NCBI GenBank assembly: GCA_028289425.1
Contig: JANQPL010000001.1
Coordinates: 1-64,000, forward strand
Reading direction: 5' to 3'
From: Alphaproteobacteria bacterium
GTDB taxonomy: Bacteria > Pseudomonadota > Alphaproteobacteria > JANQMY01
DNA: 64,000 bases
The stretch's first letter is position 1, and each line of letters opens with the position of its first letter. The position numbers and the translations under genes were made by a program. Of the stretch, positions 35,721 through 44,866 are shown piece by piece. Under the pieces are notes generated by a model. That model was not told the origin of the DNA and did not search any database. It saw nothing but the letters and a program-made list of their open reading frames with translations.

Positions 35721-37535
35721 TTAAGCATTGGCCGCTTGCGGTAGTGCCACGTCACACACTTCCGCTTGCACGATCCCGCGCAGAGAATTCCCCACATACA
35801 CTTTGTCGGCAGCGTAGAGGTCGGCAAGTGAAATTGGTTTCTCCTCAATTCTGATGGTGGGATCCTCCAGCAGAGAACGCCGCAAACAGCCGGGCAGCAA
35901 ACCGCACGTAACCGGCGGCGTTACCATGACGCCTTTCTGCTCAACAAAGACGTTGGTTCTGCTTCCTTCTACGACCTGACGATGCTCATTCAAAAACAAG
36001 ACCTCATCGGCGCCCATTTCGCGTGACAGCCGGTCATATTCGCTGTCATAGAGCTGCCGCCGGGTTGTTTTGTGAAACAGAAACGGATCGGCACTGTTCA
36101 CCGTGACGGGGGACACAACAATTTTGTAGATCGTGCCTTCCGGCGGTGGCCTAAACGGCGCTGCGGTGACATCAATATGGCCGGCGGGATTGACGGTCAC
36201 CTTCACGCGTTGGGGTGTCCTTGGAAAAGAAGCAACCGCGTTCTGCAATTGACGCAACACCGTTTGCCGCTCGAACGGAAACTCAAAATACGCCGCTGAT
36301 GCCTGCATTCGGTCGAGATGAAATGCCAACAGGTAAAAACCTTCCTGCGGCGACCATCGCAACGTCTCAAAAAGATCGAAATGTTCCGCAGTACCGGTCA
36401 GAAACTCGGACTTAAGGAGTGTCTCCCGATATTCGGAGTCGACATCGGAATCCCAAACGATTCCGCTTCCCACACCCATGACGCCGCCGCCATCCGAATT
36501 GATGACTGCCGTGCGGATCGCAACGTTAAAAGAGAAATCTCCATTGGGCGCGATGTATCCGATCGATCCCGTATAAACGCCGCGAGGTTCCCGCTCCAGC
36601 TCCCGTATGATCTCCATGGACCGTATCTTCGGTGCGCCTGTAATTGATCCGCATGGAAACAATGCGCGGATGACGTCCTCGAAAGACGCTGACTGCTTCA
36701 ACCGGCAGCTTGCGGTAGACGTCATCTGGTGGAGCGTCGGATAAGTCTCCACGGCAAATTGATCCCGAACGGAAACCGTGCCCGTTTCGGCGACACGGCC
36801 CAAATCGTTTCGAATGAGATCAAGGATCATGAGATTTTCAGCACGGCTTTTTTGATCCCCTGCAAGCCAGGCTCTTTGACGTTCGTCTTCGGCACTCGTC
36901 CTGCCCCGGGGGGCGGTACCCTTCATGGGCCGCGACACGAGCGTGTCGCCCGACCGCTCAAGAAAAAGCTCGGGCGAACCGGAGAGGATCGTCAAATCTC
37001 CCAAATCCAGATAGGCGCCGTGACGACCACGCGCGCGGAACCGCACTAAATTGTAGAGCCGCCGGGGATCGGCCTCTGTCCTGAACCTCAAAGGGAAGGT
37101 GTGATTGATCTGATAGGTGTCGCCCGCCGCGATGTAGGATTTGATGCGCCGAAAATCGCGCTTGAAATCCATTTCTGAAGCACCGGGCACCAGCTCATCG
37201 ATTGTAGCGGCACGCCCTTGGCACGCATCGATTGAAATTGCTTGGTTCTTGGCAACCAACGGTGATTCGAACAGGCCGAACAGCATCAATGGCATTTCGC
37301 GCCCGGCGGGCAACAGGTCCAGCAGCTTGGGTTCCAGCGCGTATCCAAGCTCGTATGACAGGAAGCCCGCCGCCCAAAGGCCCCGTTGCTGGGCCTCTCG
37401 CAGCCGCTGAAACGCCGCCGGCACCTCTTCAGGCTCCTGGGCAACGACCCAGTCGCGTGCGCCCGTGAATGTAAGGGACGCCCCGCCCCGCACCTGCTCT
37501 TCGATAAGGATCGTGGCTGTTTCCGGCGGAATCAT
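35721..37535 (-). CDS. Bifunctional aminodeoxychorismate synthase component I / 4-amino-4-deoxychorismate lyase (PabBC)
   Basis: 604 aa, a fusion. Residues about 1-345 are the chorismate-binding PabB part (SFNVAIRTAVI, PKIRSMEIIRELE, LILDLIRNDLGRVAETGTV order reversed along the chain). Residues about 380-600 are a PLP-type aminodeoxychorismate lyase (LFETLRWSPQEGFYLLAFHLDR, LPGCLRRSLLE). Together they make p-aminobenzoate for folate. PabA (glutaminase) is not in the window. The gene is convergent with phoX, with 16 bp between stops. Confidence 0.92.
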   Translation of the reverse strand: MIPPETATILIEEQVRGGASLTFTGARDWVVAQEPEEVPAAFQRLREAQQRGLWAAGFLSYELGYALEPKLLDLLPAGREMPLMLFGLFESPLVAKNQAISIDACQGRAATIDELVPGASEMDFKRDFRRIKSYIAAGDTYQINHTFPLRFRTEADPRRLYNLVRFRARGRHGAYLDLGDLTILSGSPELFLERSGDTLVSRPMKGTAPRGRTSAEDERQRAWLAGDQKSRAENLMILDLIRNDLGRVAETGTVSVRDQFAVETYPTLHQMTSTASCRLKQSASFEDVIRALFPCGSITGAPKIRSMEIIRELEREPRGVYTGSIGYIAPNGDFSFNVAIRTAVINSDGGGVMGVGSGIVWDSDVDSEYRETLLKSEFLTGTAEHFDLFETLRWSPQEGFYLLAFHLDRMQASAAYFEFPFERQTVLRQLQNAVASFPRTPQRVKVTVNPAGHIDVTAAPFRPPPEGTIYKIVVSPVTVNSADPFLFHKTTRRQLYDSEYDRLSREMGADEVLFLNEHRQVVEGSRTNVFVEQKGVMVTPPVTCGLLPGCLRRSLLEDPTIRIEEKPISLADLYAADKVYVGNSLRGIVQAEVCDVALPQAANA

Positions 37536-37620
37536 TGACGTTTTGGCAACTTCTTTCGTTTAGAAATTGTTAGCGATTAGGAGTTGCCTCTTTACGTCTA
37601 ATAGGGCGCCTGCGTCCAGA

Positions 37621-37649
37621 CTTGAAATATACCTGCGCAATGCCCATTT
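37621..37649 (+). promoter_or_regulatory. Sigma-32 (RpoH) type promoter of hsp20
   Basis: CTTGAAA (37621-37627) is followed after 15 bases by CCCATTT (37643-37649), close to the RpoH consensus CTTGAAA-N11-16-CCCCATNT. It reads toward the Hsp20 gene with a leader of about 105 bases. Confidence 0.65.
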
Positions 37650-37689
37650 CCCTGGTCGGAACAGGGCCGAAATGGGCTGTTCTTTCCTC

Positions 37690-37760
37690 AGTGCGGGCTG
37701 CTTTCGCGACATGTCGGAGGGCGGCCCTTGCGGTCGCTTTTGTAGGAGGACTGTGCCGAG
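37690..37760 (+). ncRNA. ROSE-like RNA thermometer in the hsp20 leader
   Basis: A stem GGGCTGC (37695-37701) with GCGGCCC (37721-37727) precedes the segment TCGCT (37734-37738), which fits the ROSE consensus U(U/C)GCU. That segment can pair with the ribosome site AGGA (37747-37750), extended by outer pairs GG with CT. ROSE elements of this layout repress small heat-shock genes at low temperature in rhizobia-like bacteria. The match is by eye, with no folding energy computed. Confidence 0.6.
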
Positions 37761-38225
37761 ATGAGCCGATCCACACCCTTCAGCAGCCCATTTCTTTTGG
37801 GCTTCGATCAGATTGAGCGGGTTGTAGATCGTGTCGCCAAAAACGCGAACGACGGCTATCCCCCTTACAACATCGAGCAGTTGAGCGATGGCATACTGCA
37901 AATAACACTGGCAGTTGCCGGTTTTTCGATCACCGATTTGCAGATCACGCTGGAAGACAATCAATTGGTTATTCGGGGCAAGAGCGCTGACGACCAGGAG
38001 AAAGTCTATTTGCACAGGGGAATTGCTACGCGCCAATTCCAACGCACCTTCGTTCTCGCGGACGGCATGGAGGTTGCAGGAGCTGAAATGGCCCAGGGGC
38101 TTTTGCGCATCAAGCTCGCAAGGCCCCAGCCGCAAGTGGTCGTGAAAACCATCGAAATTAAGGATGGAGAAAGCGACAAGAGCAAGAATGCCAAAGGCAA
38201 GGGCGCATTGGCGGATCACGGGTGA
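37761..38225 (+). CDS. Small heat-shock protein Hsp20
   Basis: 154 aa, IbpA-like. The alpha-crystallin domain spans about 35-130: YNIEQLSDGILQITLAVAGFSITDLQITLEDNQLVIRG and the later QRTFVLADGMEV, LRIKLARPQP. It holds unfolded proteins during heat stress. A RpoH-type promoter and a ROSE-like leader precede it. The DUF1150 gene follows after about 60 bp, a pairing common in alphaproteobacteria. Confidence 0.93.
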   Translation: MSRSTPFSSPFLLGFDQIERVVDRVAKNANDGYPPYNIEQLSDGILQITLAVAGFSITDLQITLEDNQLVIRGKSADDQEKVYLHRGIATRQFQRTFVLADGMEVAGAEMAQGLLRIKLARPQPQVVVKTIEIKDGESDKSKNAKGKGALADHG

Positions 38226-38287
38226 AACACGGGCCGGTTGGCTGGGGCAAACCAGGAAAACCGGCGCCAAAAAATGGAGTAACGGCA

Positions 38288-38551
38288 GTGCAATCTGGTA
38301 ACGAGCAAAACAACGACAATTTCGAGCACGATTTGGCTGCCATGGGTGGTGATCGGGTGGTCTACGTTCGTGAAGTTGCGCCCGACGAAATGGATCTACT
38401 CGGCGAGGTCCCGGAGGACTTCAAGCGCGAGGGCCTGAAGCTCTATTCAGTGCATGCCTACGATGGCACACGCATGGCCGTATTGGACGACCGCGAAGCT
38501 GCTTTCGCAGCAGCACGTCAATTCGAAATGGAGCCCGTGAGCGTCCACTAG
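38288..38551 (+). CDS. DUF1150-family protein
   Basis: 87 aa from GTG 38288, with a TGGAG site upstream; an earlier GTG at 38222 is possible. The pattern VVYVREVAPDEMDLLGE, then GLKLYSVHAYDGTRMAVLDDREAAFAAARQ, ending in EPVSVH, is typical of DUF1150 proteins, which lie next to hsp20 genes in many alphaproteobacteria. Function unknown; soluble and acidic. Confidence 0.82.
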   Translation: MQSGNEQNNDNFEHDLAAMGGDRVVYVREVAPDEMDLLGEVPEDFKREGLKLYSVHAYDGTRMAVLDDREAAFAAARQFEMEPVSVH

Positions 38552-38573
38552 AGCAAGTCGGTTCCGGAAAAAG

Positions 38574-39038
38574 TCAAGCCGCGTGGGATTCCACCGGCTC
38601 GGTAACAATAGCAAACAATGCGTCGGCCTTGTCGGTGTCCCTAAGCTTGGCGCAAATCTCTTGGCTTCTCAGCAATCGCGATACCCGGGCAAGCGCCTTT
38701 AAATGATCGGCGCCGGCTCCTTCCGGTGCTAACAGCAAAAATACCAAATCGACGGGTTGATCGTCGATCGACTCAAAGTCGATTGGCACATCGAGGCGCG
38801 CAAACACGCCGATGATGCGGTCAAGCTCCGCAAATTTGCCATGGGGAATGGCCACCCCTTGCCCAACACCCGTCGTTCCCAGCCGCTCTCGCTCCAACAG
38901 CGCCTCAAAAATCCGCCGCTCAGGCAGACCCGCGACTTCCGCAGCCTTCGCCGCAAGCTCCTGAAGGGCCTGCTTCTTACTTGTGACCTTCAGGCTGGGC
39001 ACAACACTTTTTGGGTCTAAGAGATCAATAAGCTCCAT
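38574..39038 (-). CDS. ptsN: PTS IIA-like nitrogen regulatory protein PtsN
   Basis: 154 aa. The phospho-acceptor histidine is His66 in GVAIPHGKF, as in EIIA-Ntr. It accepts phosphate from NPr and regulates nitrogen and potassium responses. It sits at the end of the lpt-rpoN-hpf-ptsN block, its usual place near rpoN. An AAGGAC ribosome site precedes the ATG. A short CTAGAGCAAGTC sequence near its stop also occurs at 46.9 kb. Confidence 0.93.
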   Translation of the reverse strand: MELIDLLDPKSVVPSLKVTSKKQALQELAAKAAEVAGLPERRIFEALLERERLGTTGVGQGVAIPHGKFAELDRIIGVFARLDVPIDFESIDDQPVDLVFLLLAPEGAGADHLKALARVSRLLRSQEICAKLRDTDKADALFAIVTEPVESHAA

Positions 39039-39080
39039 GAGCGTGTCCTTTACAACGCAGGCACCGGTTCTCGTGGCGAG

Positions 39081-39668
39081 TTACGAACGTTGATTTCGAA
39101 GGGGTTCTTGAGGATCTACCCAACCGATATTGCCGTCTTCGCGCCGGTAGACGACATTCAAACCGGTATGCGCCTTGTTGCGGAATATTAGAAGGGGAGC
39201 ATCCGCTAGATCCATCTGCATCACGGCTTCTCCCACGGTCAGGGTCCGAATTTCTGTCGTTGTCTCGGCGACAATGATGGGCTGCAGATCATCGGGTTCG
39301 GGTTGCTCTTCCGATTCCGCGGCAATAACGAAAGCGGGGACGGATACGGACGGTTCAACAGTCGCGGACCGGTCATGGTGATCCTTGAGGCGCCGCTTGT
39401 AGCGTCGAACCTGTTTCTCAACCCGCTCAACGGCTTGGTCGAACGATGCATAAATCTCATCTCGTTTGCCCGTAGCCGCAAGTTTCATTCCGCTGCTCAG
39501 TCTAACCACGCACTCGGCCCGAAATTCACGCCCGTCTCGCGAGAAAGTGACCTGGGCACTCACCGTGCGGCCAAAATACTTCTCGATACGCTCCGCCAAA
39601 CGTTCGGCAACATAACTGCGCAGGGAGTCGCCAACGTCAATCTGATGACCATGAACCTGGATATGCAT
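39081..39668 (-). CDS. hpf: Ribosome hibernation-promoting factor, long form
   Basis: 195 aa from ATG 39668 (MHIQVHGHQIDVGDSLRSYV); a TTG five codons earlier is possible. The N-terminal ribosome-binding domain (about 1-100) is followed by a linker and the C-terminal dimerisation domain (about 135-190: VGEAVMQMDLADAPLLIFRNKAHTGLNVVYRREDGNIGWV) of the long HPF. It forms inactive 100S ribosomes in stationary phase. It lies between rpoN and ptsN. Confidence 0.92.
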   Translation of the reverse strand: MHIQVHGHQIDVGDSLRSYVAERLAERIEKYFGRTVSAQVTFSRDGREFRAECVVRLSSGMKLAATGKRDEIYASFDQAVERVEKQVRRYKRRLKDHHDRSATVEPSVSVPAFVIAAESEEQPEPDDLQPIIVAETTTEIRTLTVGEAVMQMDLADAPLLIFRNKAHTGLNVVYRREDGNIGWVDPQEPLRNQRS

Positions 39669-39810
39669 TTCGTGAGTGCCCAAACGCCCAACCTGTGGTT
39701 GATCGATGGCGCCCTCGCTTTGAAAGAGGCCGGAAAATAGGCCTCTAGGGTGCCGGTGTCAACTCAATGAACTTCAATAATATGGCCGTACCAAGACCAC
39801 GCGCAAGGGG

Positions 39811-41343
39811 TCAGGCCATTGCTTTCTTTTCTCTTCTGCGCTGCACGGATGACGGGATTTTCATTGCTTCGCGATACTTGGCGACCGTGCGCCGGGCAAT
39901 GTCGATACCCGCTTCCTTCAGCAGTTCTACAATTTTGTCATCTGATAAGACCGACTTGGCGTTCTCACTATCGATCAGTTCCTTGATCCTGTGCCGCACG
40001 GCCTCTGCCGAATGAGCTTCCCCGCCCGCGGAAGACGCGATGGCAGACGTGAAGAAGTATTTCAGTTCATAGACGCCGCGCGGCGTGGCCATATATTTGT
40101 TGGCCGTCACGCGGCTCACCGTGGACTCGTGCATTGAGATTGCGTCCGCAATCGTCCGCAAATTCAACGGACGCAAGTATTGAACGCCGTTCGCCAGGAA
40201 TGCATCTTGTTGGCGGACGATTTCGGTGGAGACTTTCAAAATCGTCCGTGCACGTTGATCCAGGCTTTTGACCAGCCAACTTGCCGAATTCAAACAATCC
40301 GACATATATGCTTTGTCAGTACCCGATGCATTTTTGGCTACTTCCGAATAATACTGGGTGTTGACCAGCACGCGCGGCAAGGTCTCGCTGTTGAGTTCTA
40401 CGGACCAACCGCCTTGTTGCGTCGGCCGCACATAGACATCCGGGACCACCGGCTGAACGATCTCGGAACCGAAGACAAGCCCAGGCTTGGGATTGCACAG
40501 GCGCACATCGGCGATCATGCTCGCGATATCTTCGGCGTCCACGTTACAGACACGGATCAGCCCTTCCATATCGCGCTTCGCCAGCATTTCGAGATTGTCC
40601 AAGAACAGCTGCATTGCCGGATCGAGCCGATCCATATCGGCCAATTGCGCCGCCAGACAAGATTTCAAGTCTTGCGCCATGATGCCGGGCGGATCGAACG
40701 TTTGCATCACCGCAAGGACGGCTTCCACATCTTCGAGATCCGTGCCCAGGCGTTCTGCAACACCTGCAAGATCGTCCGTGACGTAACCGCTTTCGTCCAC
40801 CAGATCGATTAGATGGGCGCCAATCATGCGATCCGACTGGGTTTTGAGCGCAATATTGAGCTGGTCCGTCAGGTGGTCTTTGAGCGTTACCTCGCCTGCA
40901 AGGGATTCCTCAAAGCCCGCAGTGCCGGCATCGAAATTGGTCGAACCGCCGGAGCGCGCCGTTGACCAGTCGGTCGTCGGTCCCGAGGGGCCTTCGGCCG
41001 CGGATTCGGCGGGCGAATCTTCGGCGTACAAATTGTCGTAATCCGTATCCAACACCGTTTCGGCGTCCGAGGGCGGCGCGCTTTCGGAGATCTTCTGATC
41101 CGTCGCAACCAAAACGCCGTCAGGTACTGTGAGGTCGCTGTCGCCGTTGCTTTCGTTGTTGGCCTCTGAAGGAGTATCGGGACGGTCGTCACGTTCGAGA
41201 AGCGGGTTCTTCTCCAATTCTTGTTCGACGAAAGTGTTCAGCTCGATATTGGAAAGCTGCAGCAGTTTGATCGCCTGCTGCAATTGCGGCGTCATAACCA
41301 ATGCCTGGCCTTGGCGAAGTTCAAGCCTTGGTGTTAACGCCAT
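39811..41343 (-). CDS. rpoN: RNA polymerase sigma-54 factor
   Basis: 510 aa. The N-terminal activator region (LRQGQALVMTPQLQQAIKLLQLSNIEL) contacts core and enhancer-binding proteins. An acidic segment (about 60-130) follows, then the core-binding and helix-turn-helix domains, and the RpoN box ARRTVAKYREA near the C-terminus. It directs -24/-12 promoters for nitrogen and other genes. It is downstream of lptB with 27 bp between, in the classical lpt-rpoN-hpf-ptsN order. Confidence 0.96.
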   Translation of the reverse strand: MALTPRLELRQGQALVMTPQLQQAIKLLQLSNIELNTFVEQELEKNPLLERDDRPDTPSEANNESNGDSDLTVPDGVLVATDQKISESAPPSDAETVLDTDYDNLYAEDSPAESAAEGPSGPTTDWSTARSGGSTNFDAGTAGFEESLAGEVTLKDHLTDQLNIALKTQSDRMIGAHLIDLVDESGYVTDDLAGVAERLGTDLEDVEAVLAVMQTFDPPGIMAQDLKSCLAAQLADMDRLDPAMQLFLDNLEMLAKRDMEGLIRVCNVDAEDIASMIADVRLCNPKPGLVFGSEIVQPVVPDVYVRPTQQGGWSVELNSETLPRVLVNTQYYSEVAKNASGTDKAYMSDCLNSASWLVKSLDQRARTILKVSTEIVRQQDAFLANGVQYLRPLNLRTIADAISMHESTVSRVTANKYMATPRGVYELKYFFTSAIASSAGGEAHSAEAVRHRIKELIDSENAKSVLSDDKIVELLKEAGIDIARRTVAKYREAMKIPSSVQRRREKKAMA

Positions 41344-41370
41344 GTGTTAATCCACTTCCTTACGCACTAC

Positions 41371-42165
41371 TTAAAGGGAGAAGCGGTCGCCAAGATAAAC
41401 ACGGCGAACGTCTTCGTTCCCCACTACTTCGGACGGCAAGCCTTCCATCAAAATTTGGCCGTCGTGAACGATGTAGGCCCGATCAATGATGTCGAGCGTT
41501 TCCCGAACATTGTGGTCTGTAATTAAAACGCCGATGCCACGATCCTTCAGGTGAGCCACCAAATCGCGAATGTCTCCGATGGCGATGGGATCGATGCCGG
41601 CGAACGGTTCGTCAAGCAGCATGAATGACGGATGGGTCGCCAGTGCCCGTGCAATTTCCACTCGGCGGCGCTCACCACCCGATAGCGCAATCGCCGGCGT
41701 GCGGCGTAGATGGCTGATGGTGAATTCAGCCAACAATTCGTCCAATATGGCTTCGCGTCTTTCCGGCATGGGCTCAACCAGCTCGATCACGGACCGAATA
41801 TTTTCTTCGACCGTCAGACCACGGAAAATAGAGGCCTCTTGGGGAAGGTAGCCGATCCCCATGCGGGCGCGCCGATACATAGGCAGCCGCGTTATATCCT
41901 GGCCGTCCAGTTCGATGGCCCCATAGTCGCCGGGGATGAGACCCGTGATCATGTAAAAACATGTGGTCTTCCCCGCACCGTTCGGCCCCAACAATCCGAC
42001 CACTTCGCCGCGCTGCACGTAGAGGCTGACATTGCGCACCACGGGCCGCTGCTTGAAGCTCTTGCCGATATTGTTGACCTTGAGCCCGGTGCTTTCCGCA
42101 ACGAGCCGGGGGCCTTCAGAAGTGTCTTTTTGTTTAACGCCATTTGTCATGATCTCTTCGGTCAT
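41371..42165 (-). CDS. lptB: LPS export ABC transporter ATPase LptB
   Basis: 264 aa from ATG 42165 (GGAGGG site). Walker [12 protein letters not shown], signature [15 protein letters not shown], Walker [14 protein letters not shown] and H-loop [10 protein letters not shown] are intact. With LptF/LptG (not in this window) it powers lipopolysaccharide transport from inner to outer membrane. It is downstream of lptA and upstream of rpoN in one cluster. Confidence 0.96.
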   Translation of the reverse strand: MTEEIMTNGVKQKDTSEGPRLVAESTGLKVNNIGKSFKQRPVVRNVSLYVQRGEVVGLLGPNGAGKTTCFYMITGLIPGDYGAIELDGQDITRLPMYRRARMGIGYLPQEASIFRGLTVEENIRSVIELVEPMPERREAILDELLAEFTISHLRRTPAIALSGGERRRVEIARALATHPSFMLLDEPFAGIDPIAIGDIRDLVAHLKDRGIGVLITDHNVRETLDIIDRAYIVHDGQILMEGLPSEVVGNEDVRRVYLGDRFSL

Positions 42166-42228
42166 GTGCCCTCCATAAAACATCCACCGCTCTTAATTTT
42201 CGGTGAAATACCCCCGATTCTACGCCCG

Positions 42229-42933
42229 TTAACCGTCACTTTGGCGCCCCACAATGCTGTCGGTACCGTCGGATGCTTCTTGGTCGTCGCCTTCATCCTC
42301 AGATCCCGGGACAAATAGTCCGCGCACCCTTTGTTCACCGGATTCCGAAGACAACAGCCGGCTGTTGCCCGTTTCCACATCCACGATCAGCTTGGCGCCT
42401 TGAAGAATATTTTCTCCCCGCGTCAATGTCACCTTTCCCCCCAGCGTGATGACACCGTCGCCGACTTTGTAGATCGCCCAGTCCCCACTCGCTGTTTCGG
42501 TGACAGTGGCCAATCGCACATTTCCGCGCGCGTCGATCTGCCGAATATTCGTTCGGCCACCGGACTCTTCCTCCGGGGAAGGTTCTGAGTCCGTAGACTG
42601 AGTATAGTAGATAATGAGTTCTTCCGATTTAAGGTTGAGTGTCCCCTGAACGGCATCCACATTGCCGGTGAAGATGGCAACCTTCTTTTCCTGGTCAAGT
42701 TCCAGTTCGTCCGCGGAAATATCGATCGGCTCGTCGTCTGAGACAAAGTTGCCCTCACCACCAAACAGTCCACCAGAACTTCTGCCGTCATCTTCTTCCG
42801 CGCTTTCAGCTTGATCTTGCGGCGCATCGCCGTCGACGGTCTGCCCGCGCGCAACGCCTGTCTGCGCAACGCCGAACGAGAGGCTTATCGCAAACAAAAG
42901 CGGCAAAGCAGGGCCTGACCGCGCGGTAAACAT
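42229..42933 (-). CDS. lptA: LPS transport periplasmic protein LptA
   Basis: 234 aa. A signal peptide ends near GVARGQ; an acidic linker follows, then the OstA beta-jellyroll (about 63-200: PIDISADELELDQEKKVAIFTGNVDAVQGTL). It forms the periplasmic bridge for lipopolysaccharide. It overlaps the lptC stop by one base and precedes lptB. The C-terminal tail is acidic and Gly/Asp-rich. Confidence 0.92.
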   Translation of the reverse strand: MFTARSGPALPLLFAISLSFGVAQTGVARGQTVDGDAPQDQAESAEEDDGRSSGGLFGGEGNFVSDDEPIDISADELELDQEKKVAIFTGNVDAVQGTLNLKSEELIIYYTQSTDSEPSPEEESGGRTNIRQIDARGNVRLATVTETASGDWAIYKVGDGVITLGGKVTLTRGENILQGAKLIVDVETGNSRLLSSESGEQRVRGLFVPGSEDEGDDQEASDGTDSIVGRQSDG

Positions 42934-43643
42934 TACTGCCAGCCTAGTCCCGAATTCGACTCGGCACCCGGCAGAACACGAAGCTGAACGTCGCCTTTGA
43001 AAGTGATCTTGTTGCCCCCCTCCACCATTTGGAACGAGTCTGCGCTAATCGCGCCGCCCGGGCCGTTTCCTTTGACAGGGTCTCTGCTAACGACCGATCC
43101 CTCGCCAAAGTTCACTTCTGCCGTGACGGCGTGGAACTCGTATCCGTCATGAGAAGTAACGTCGACCACACCCATCAAATCGAGCACCTCTTGTTGCGAA
43201 TTCAGAATGCCACTGGTCGATGTCAGTTTAATCCATCCGCCCCCTTGTGGCGTTAGATCGGCATCTATGTCCTTCAGGTCCCAGATGTCTTGATTGTCCG
43301 GGTTCTGAATAGCCGTATCCGCGACGACCAAATAGTCCCGCTCTTTTTTGTCCGTGAAGGTGAGTTTGGGCTGCGTCATTTGCAGGTCTTCGCCAACCTC
43401 TTTGATTTCTTCGATATTGATCGCGAGCCGATCATTGGCGTTCTGCAAGGTGGAATAAACGATGACGGTCGAAACGATAAAAAGCGCAGCCACTGGCAGC
43501 GCGATCTTCATCAGCCCAACAAAGCGCGTATAGCCTTCGCTTTGTTGGGGCTGACCTCGGGGCATGGTGGTCCAGGTCCGTTCGTCCGACTGCGGTTTGT
43601 CCAAACGTACGTTTTTGTTGGTGGGGGGCTGGTCCAAAGTCAT
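42933..43643 (-). CDS. lptC: LPS export protein LptC
   Basis: 236 aa. One N-terminal membrane helix (about 43-64: FVGLMKIALPVAALFIVSTVIV) anchors a periplasmic beta-jellyroll with the paired pattern VVDVTSHDGYEFHAVTAEVNFGEGSVVS. It connects the LptB2FG complex to LptA. A polar N-terminal cytoplasmic extension of about 40 residues is longer than in gamma-proteobacteria. The gene is first in lptC-lptA-lptB. Confidence 0.88.
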   Translation of the reverse strand: MTLDQPPTNKNVRLDKPQSDERTWTTMPRGQPQQSEGYTRFVGLMKIALPVAALFIVSTVIVYSTLQNANDRLAINIEEIKEVGEDLQMTQPKLTFTDKKERDYLVVADTAIQNPDNQDIWDLKDIDADLTPQGGGWIKLTSTSGILNSQQEVLDLMGVVDVTSHDGYEFHAVTAEVNFGEGSVVSRDPVKGNGPGGAISADSFQMVEGGNKITFKGDVQLRVLPGAESNSGLGWQ

Positions 43644-43663
43644 GGTTCGGCTATCTAGCTCTC

Positions 43664-44692
43664 TTAGCTAATGCCTGCGCGCAGGCAATCATGAAGGTGA
43701 AGTACTCCTGTTGGCCTGCTCCTGCTTTTCGCGTTTTTTTCTTCTGGTTGTCCTACGACAAATAGACATGTAATCGGCCGCGGCGGCCCGTTCATCACGC
43801 CGACGGCTTCGGCGGCAAGAGCCCCTTCCCAGATGGTGCGGGGACTAGGGGTCATCACCTTTTGTGCCGTCAGGTTCAGCAAGTCGGATCCGATCTGCCG
43901 GCGCAGATCGCCGTCCGTAACGATGCCGACAAGGCGTTCATTTTCATCGATGATGCCGCAACAACCAAGTTGCTTTTCCGTGATCTCGTCGATGACCTGG
44001 CTCATGGGAGCCCCCTGATCGACGAGGGGCACCTCATTGCCTACATGCATGATGTCCTTCACGCGAATAAGCGATTTCCCAAGCTCGCCGCCCGGATGAA
44101 GGATGCGGTAATCGTCTGCCGAGAAGCCACGGCGCTCCATCAACGACACCGCAAGCGCATCGCCCAACCCGATCATCAATGTGGTGGATGTGGTGGGGGC
44201 AAGGCCCATGGGGCAGGCTTCGGCAACGGTGGGCAACACCAGGGCCACATCTGATGACCTAATCAGCATGCTGTCGCGGCGGCTCGCAACACCGATGAGA
44301 GGAATTTGGTAGCGCCGCGTATGCGCGATCAAATCGCCGATTTCTTTGGTTTCGCCCGAATTCGAAAACAGGAGAACCGCATCTTCAGGTGTAATCGCCC
44401 CCATATCGCCATGGCTTGCCTCAGCCGGGTGGACGAACTGGGCCGGTGTGCCGGTAGACGCCAATGTGGCCGCGACTTTTCCCGCCACATGGCCGCTCTT
44501 GCCCATCCCGCTGACCACGATCCTGCCGGGGCAATCGGCAATGGTAGAAACCGCTTGAAAAAAGCTGTCATCCAGGCTTTCGGCCAAGACTTTCAGCGCG
44601 TCGCTCTCCAATTGGAGCACGCGGATACCTGCCTCTACTTCCTTGGCGATGGTGCCAGCGGAGGCATCGGAATTTGCAGCTTTTGATGTCAT
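43664..44692 (-). CDS. kdsD: Arabinose-5-phosphate isomerase (KdsD/KpsF)
   Basis: 342 aa from ATG 44692 (GGTTCGGA site). An SIS domain (about 40-175: GRIVVSGMGKSGHVAGKVAATLAS, HPAEASHGDMG) is followed by two CBS domains (about 210-335). It makes D-arabinose 5-phosphate for the Kdo part of lipopolysaccharide. It lies 20 bp upstream of lptC, fitting an LPS-biogenesis operon. Confidence 0.92.
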   Translation of the reverse strand: MTSKAANSDASAGTIAKEVEAGIRVLQLESDALKVLAESLDDSFFQAVSTIADCPGRIVVSGMGKSGHVAGKVAATLASTGTPAQFVHPAEASHGDMGAITPEDAVLLFSNSGETKEIGDLIAHTRRYQIPLIGVASRRDSMLIRSSDVALVLPTVAEACPMGLAPTTSTTLMIGLGDALAVSLMERRGFSADDYRILHPGGELGKSLIRVKDIMHVGNEVPLVDQGAPMSQVIDEITEKQLGCCGIIDENERLVGIVTDGDLRRQIGSDLLNLTAQKVMTPSPRTIWEGALAAEAVGVMNGPPRPITCLFVVGQPEEKNAKSRSRPTGVLHLHDCLRAGIS

Positions 44693-44866
44693 TCCGAACC
44701 GTCTTACTTCAGGAACGCCGCACGGTTCGGAAGAGTTTGGCGGGGACAGAAGGACTGCCCTGACGCGCACTATTCAGGCACCATGCGAAAACTGTGCCAA
44801 ATTGAAACTTAGTATGGTGATTTTGCCCCGAAGGGTCAATCTGCCAGCAATCACAACCGGCCAAAG

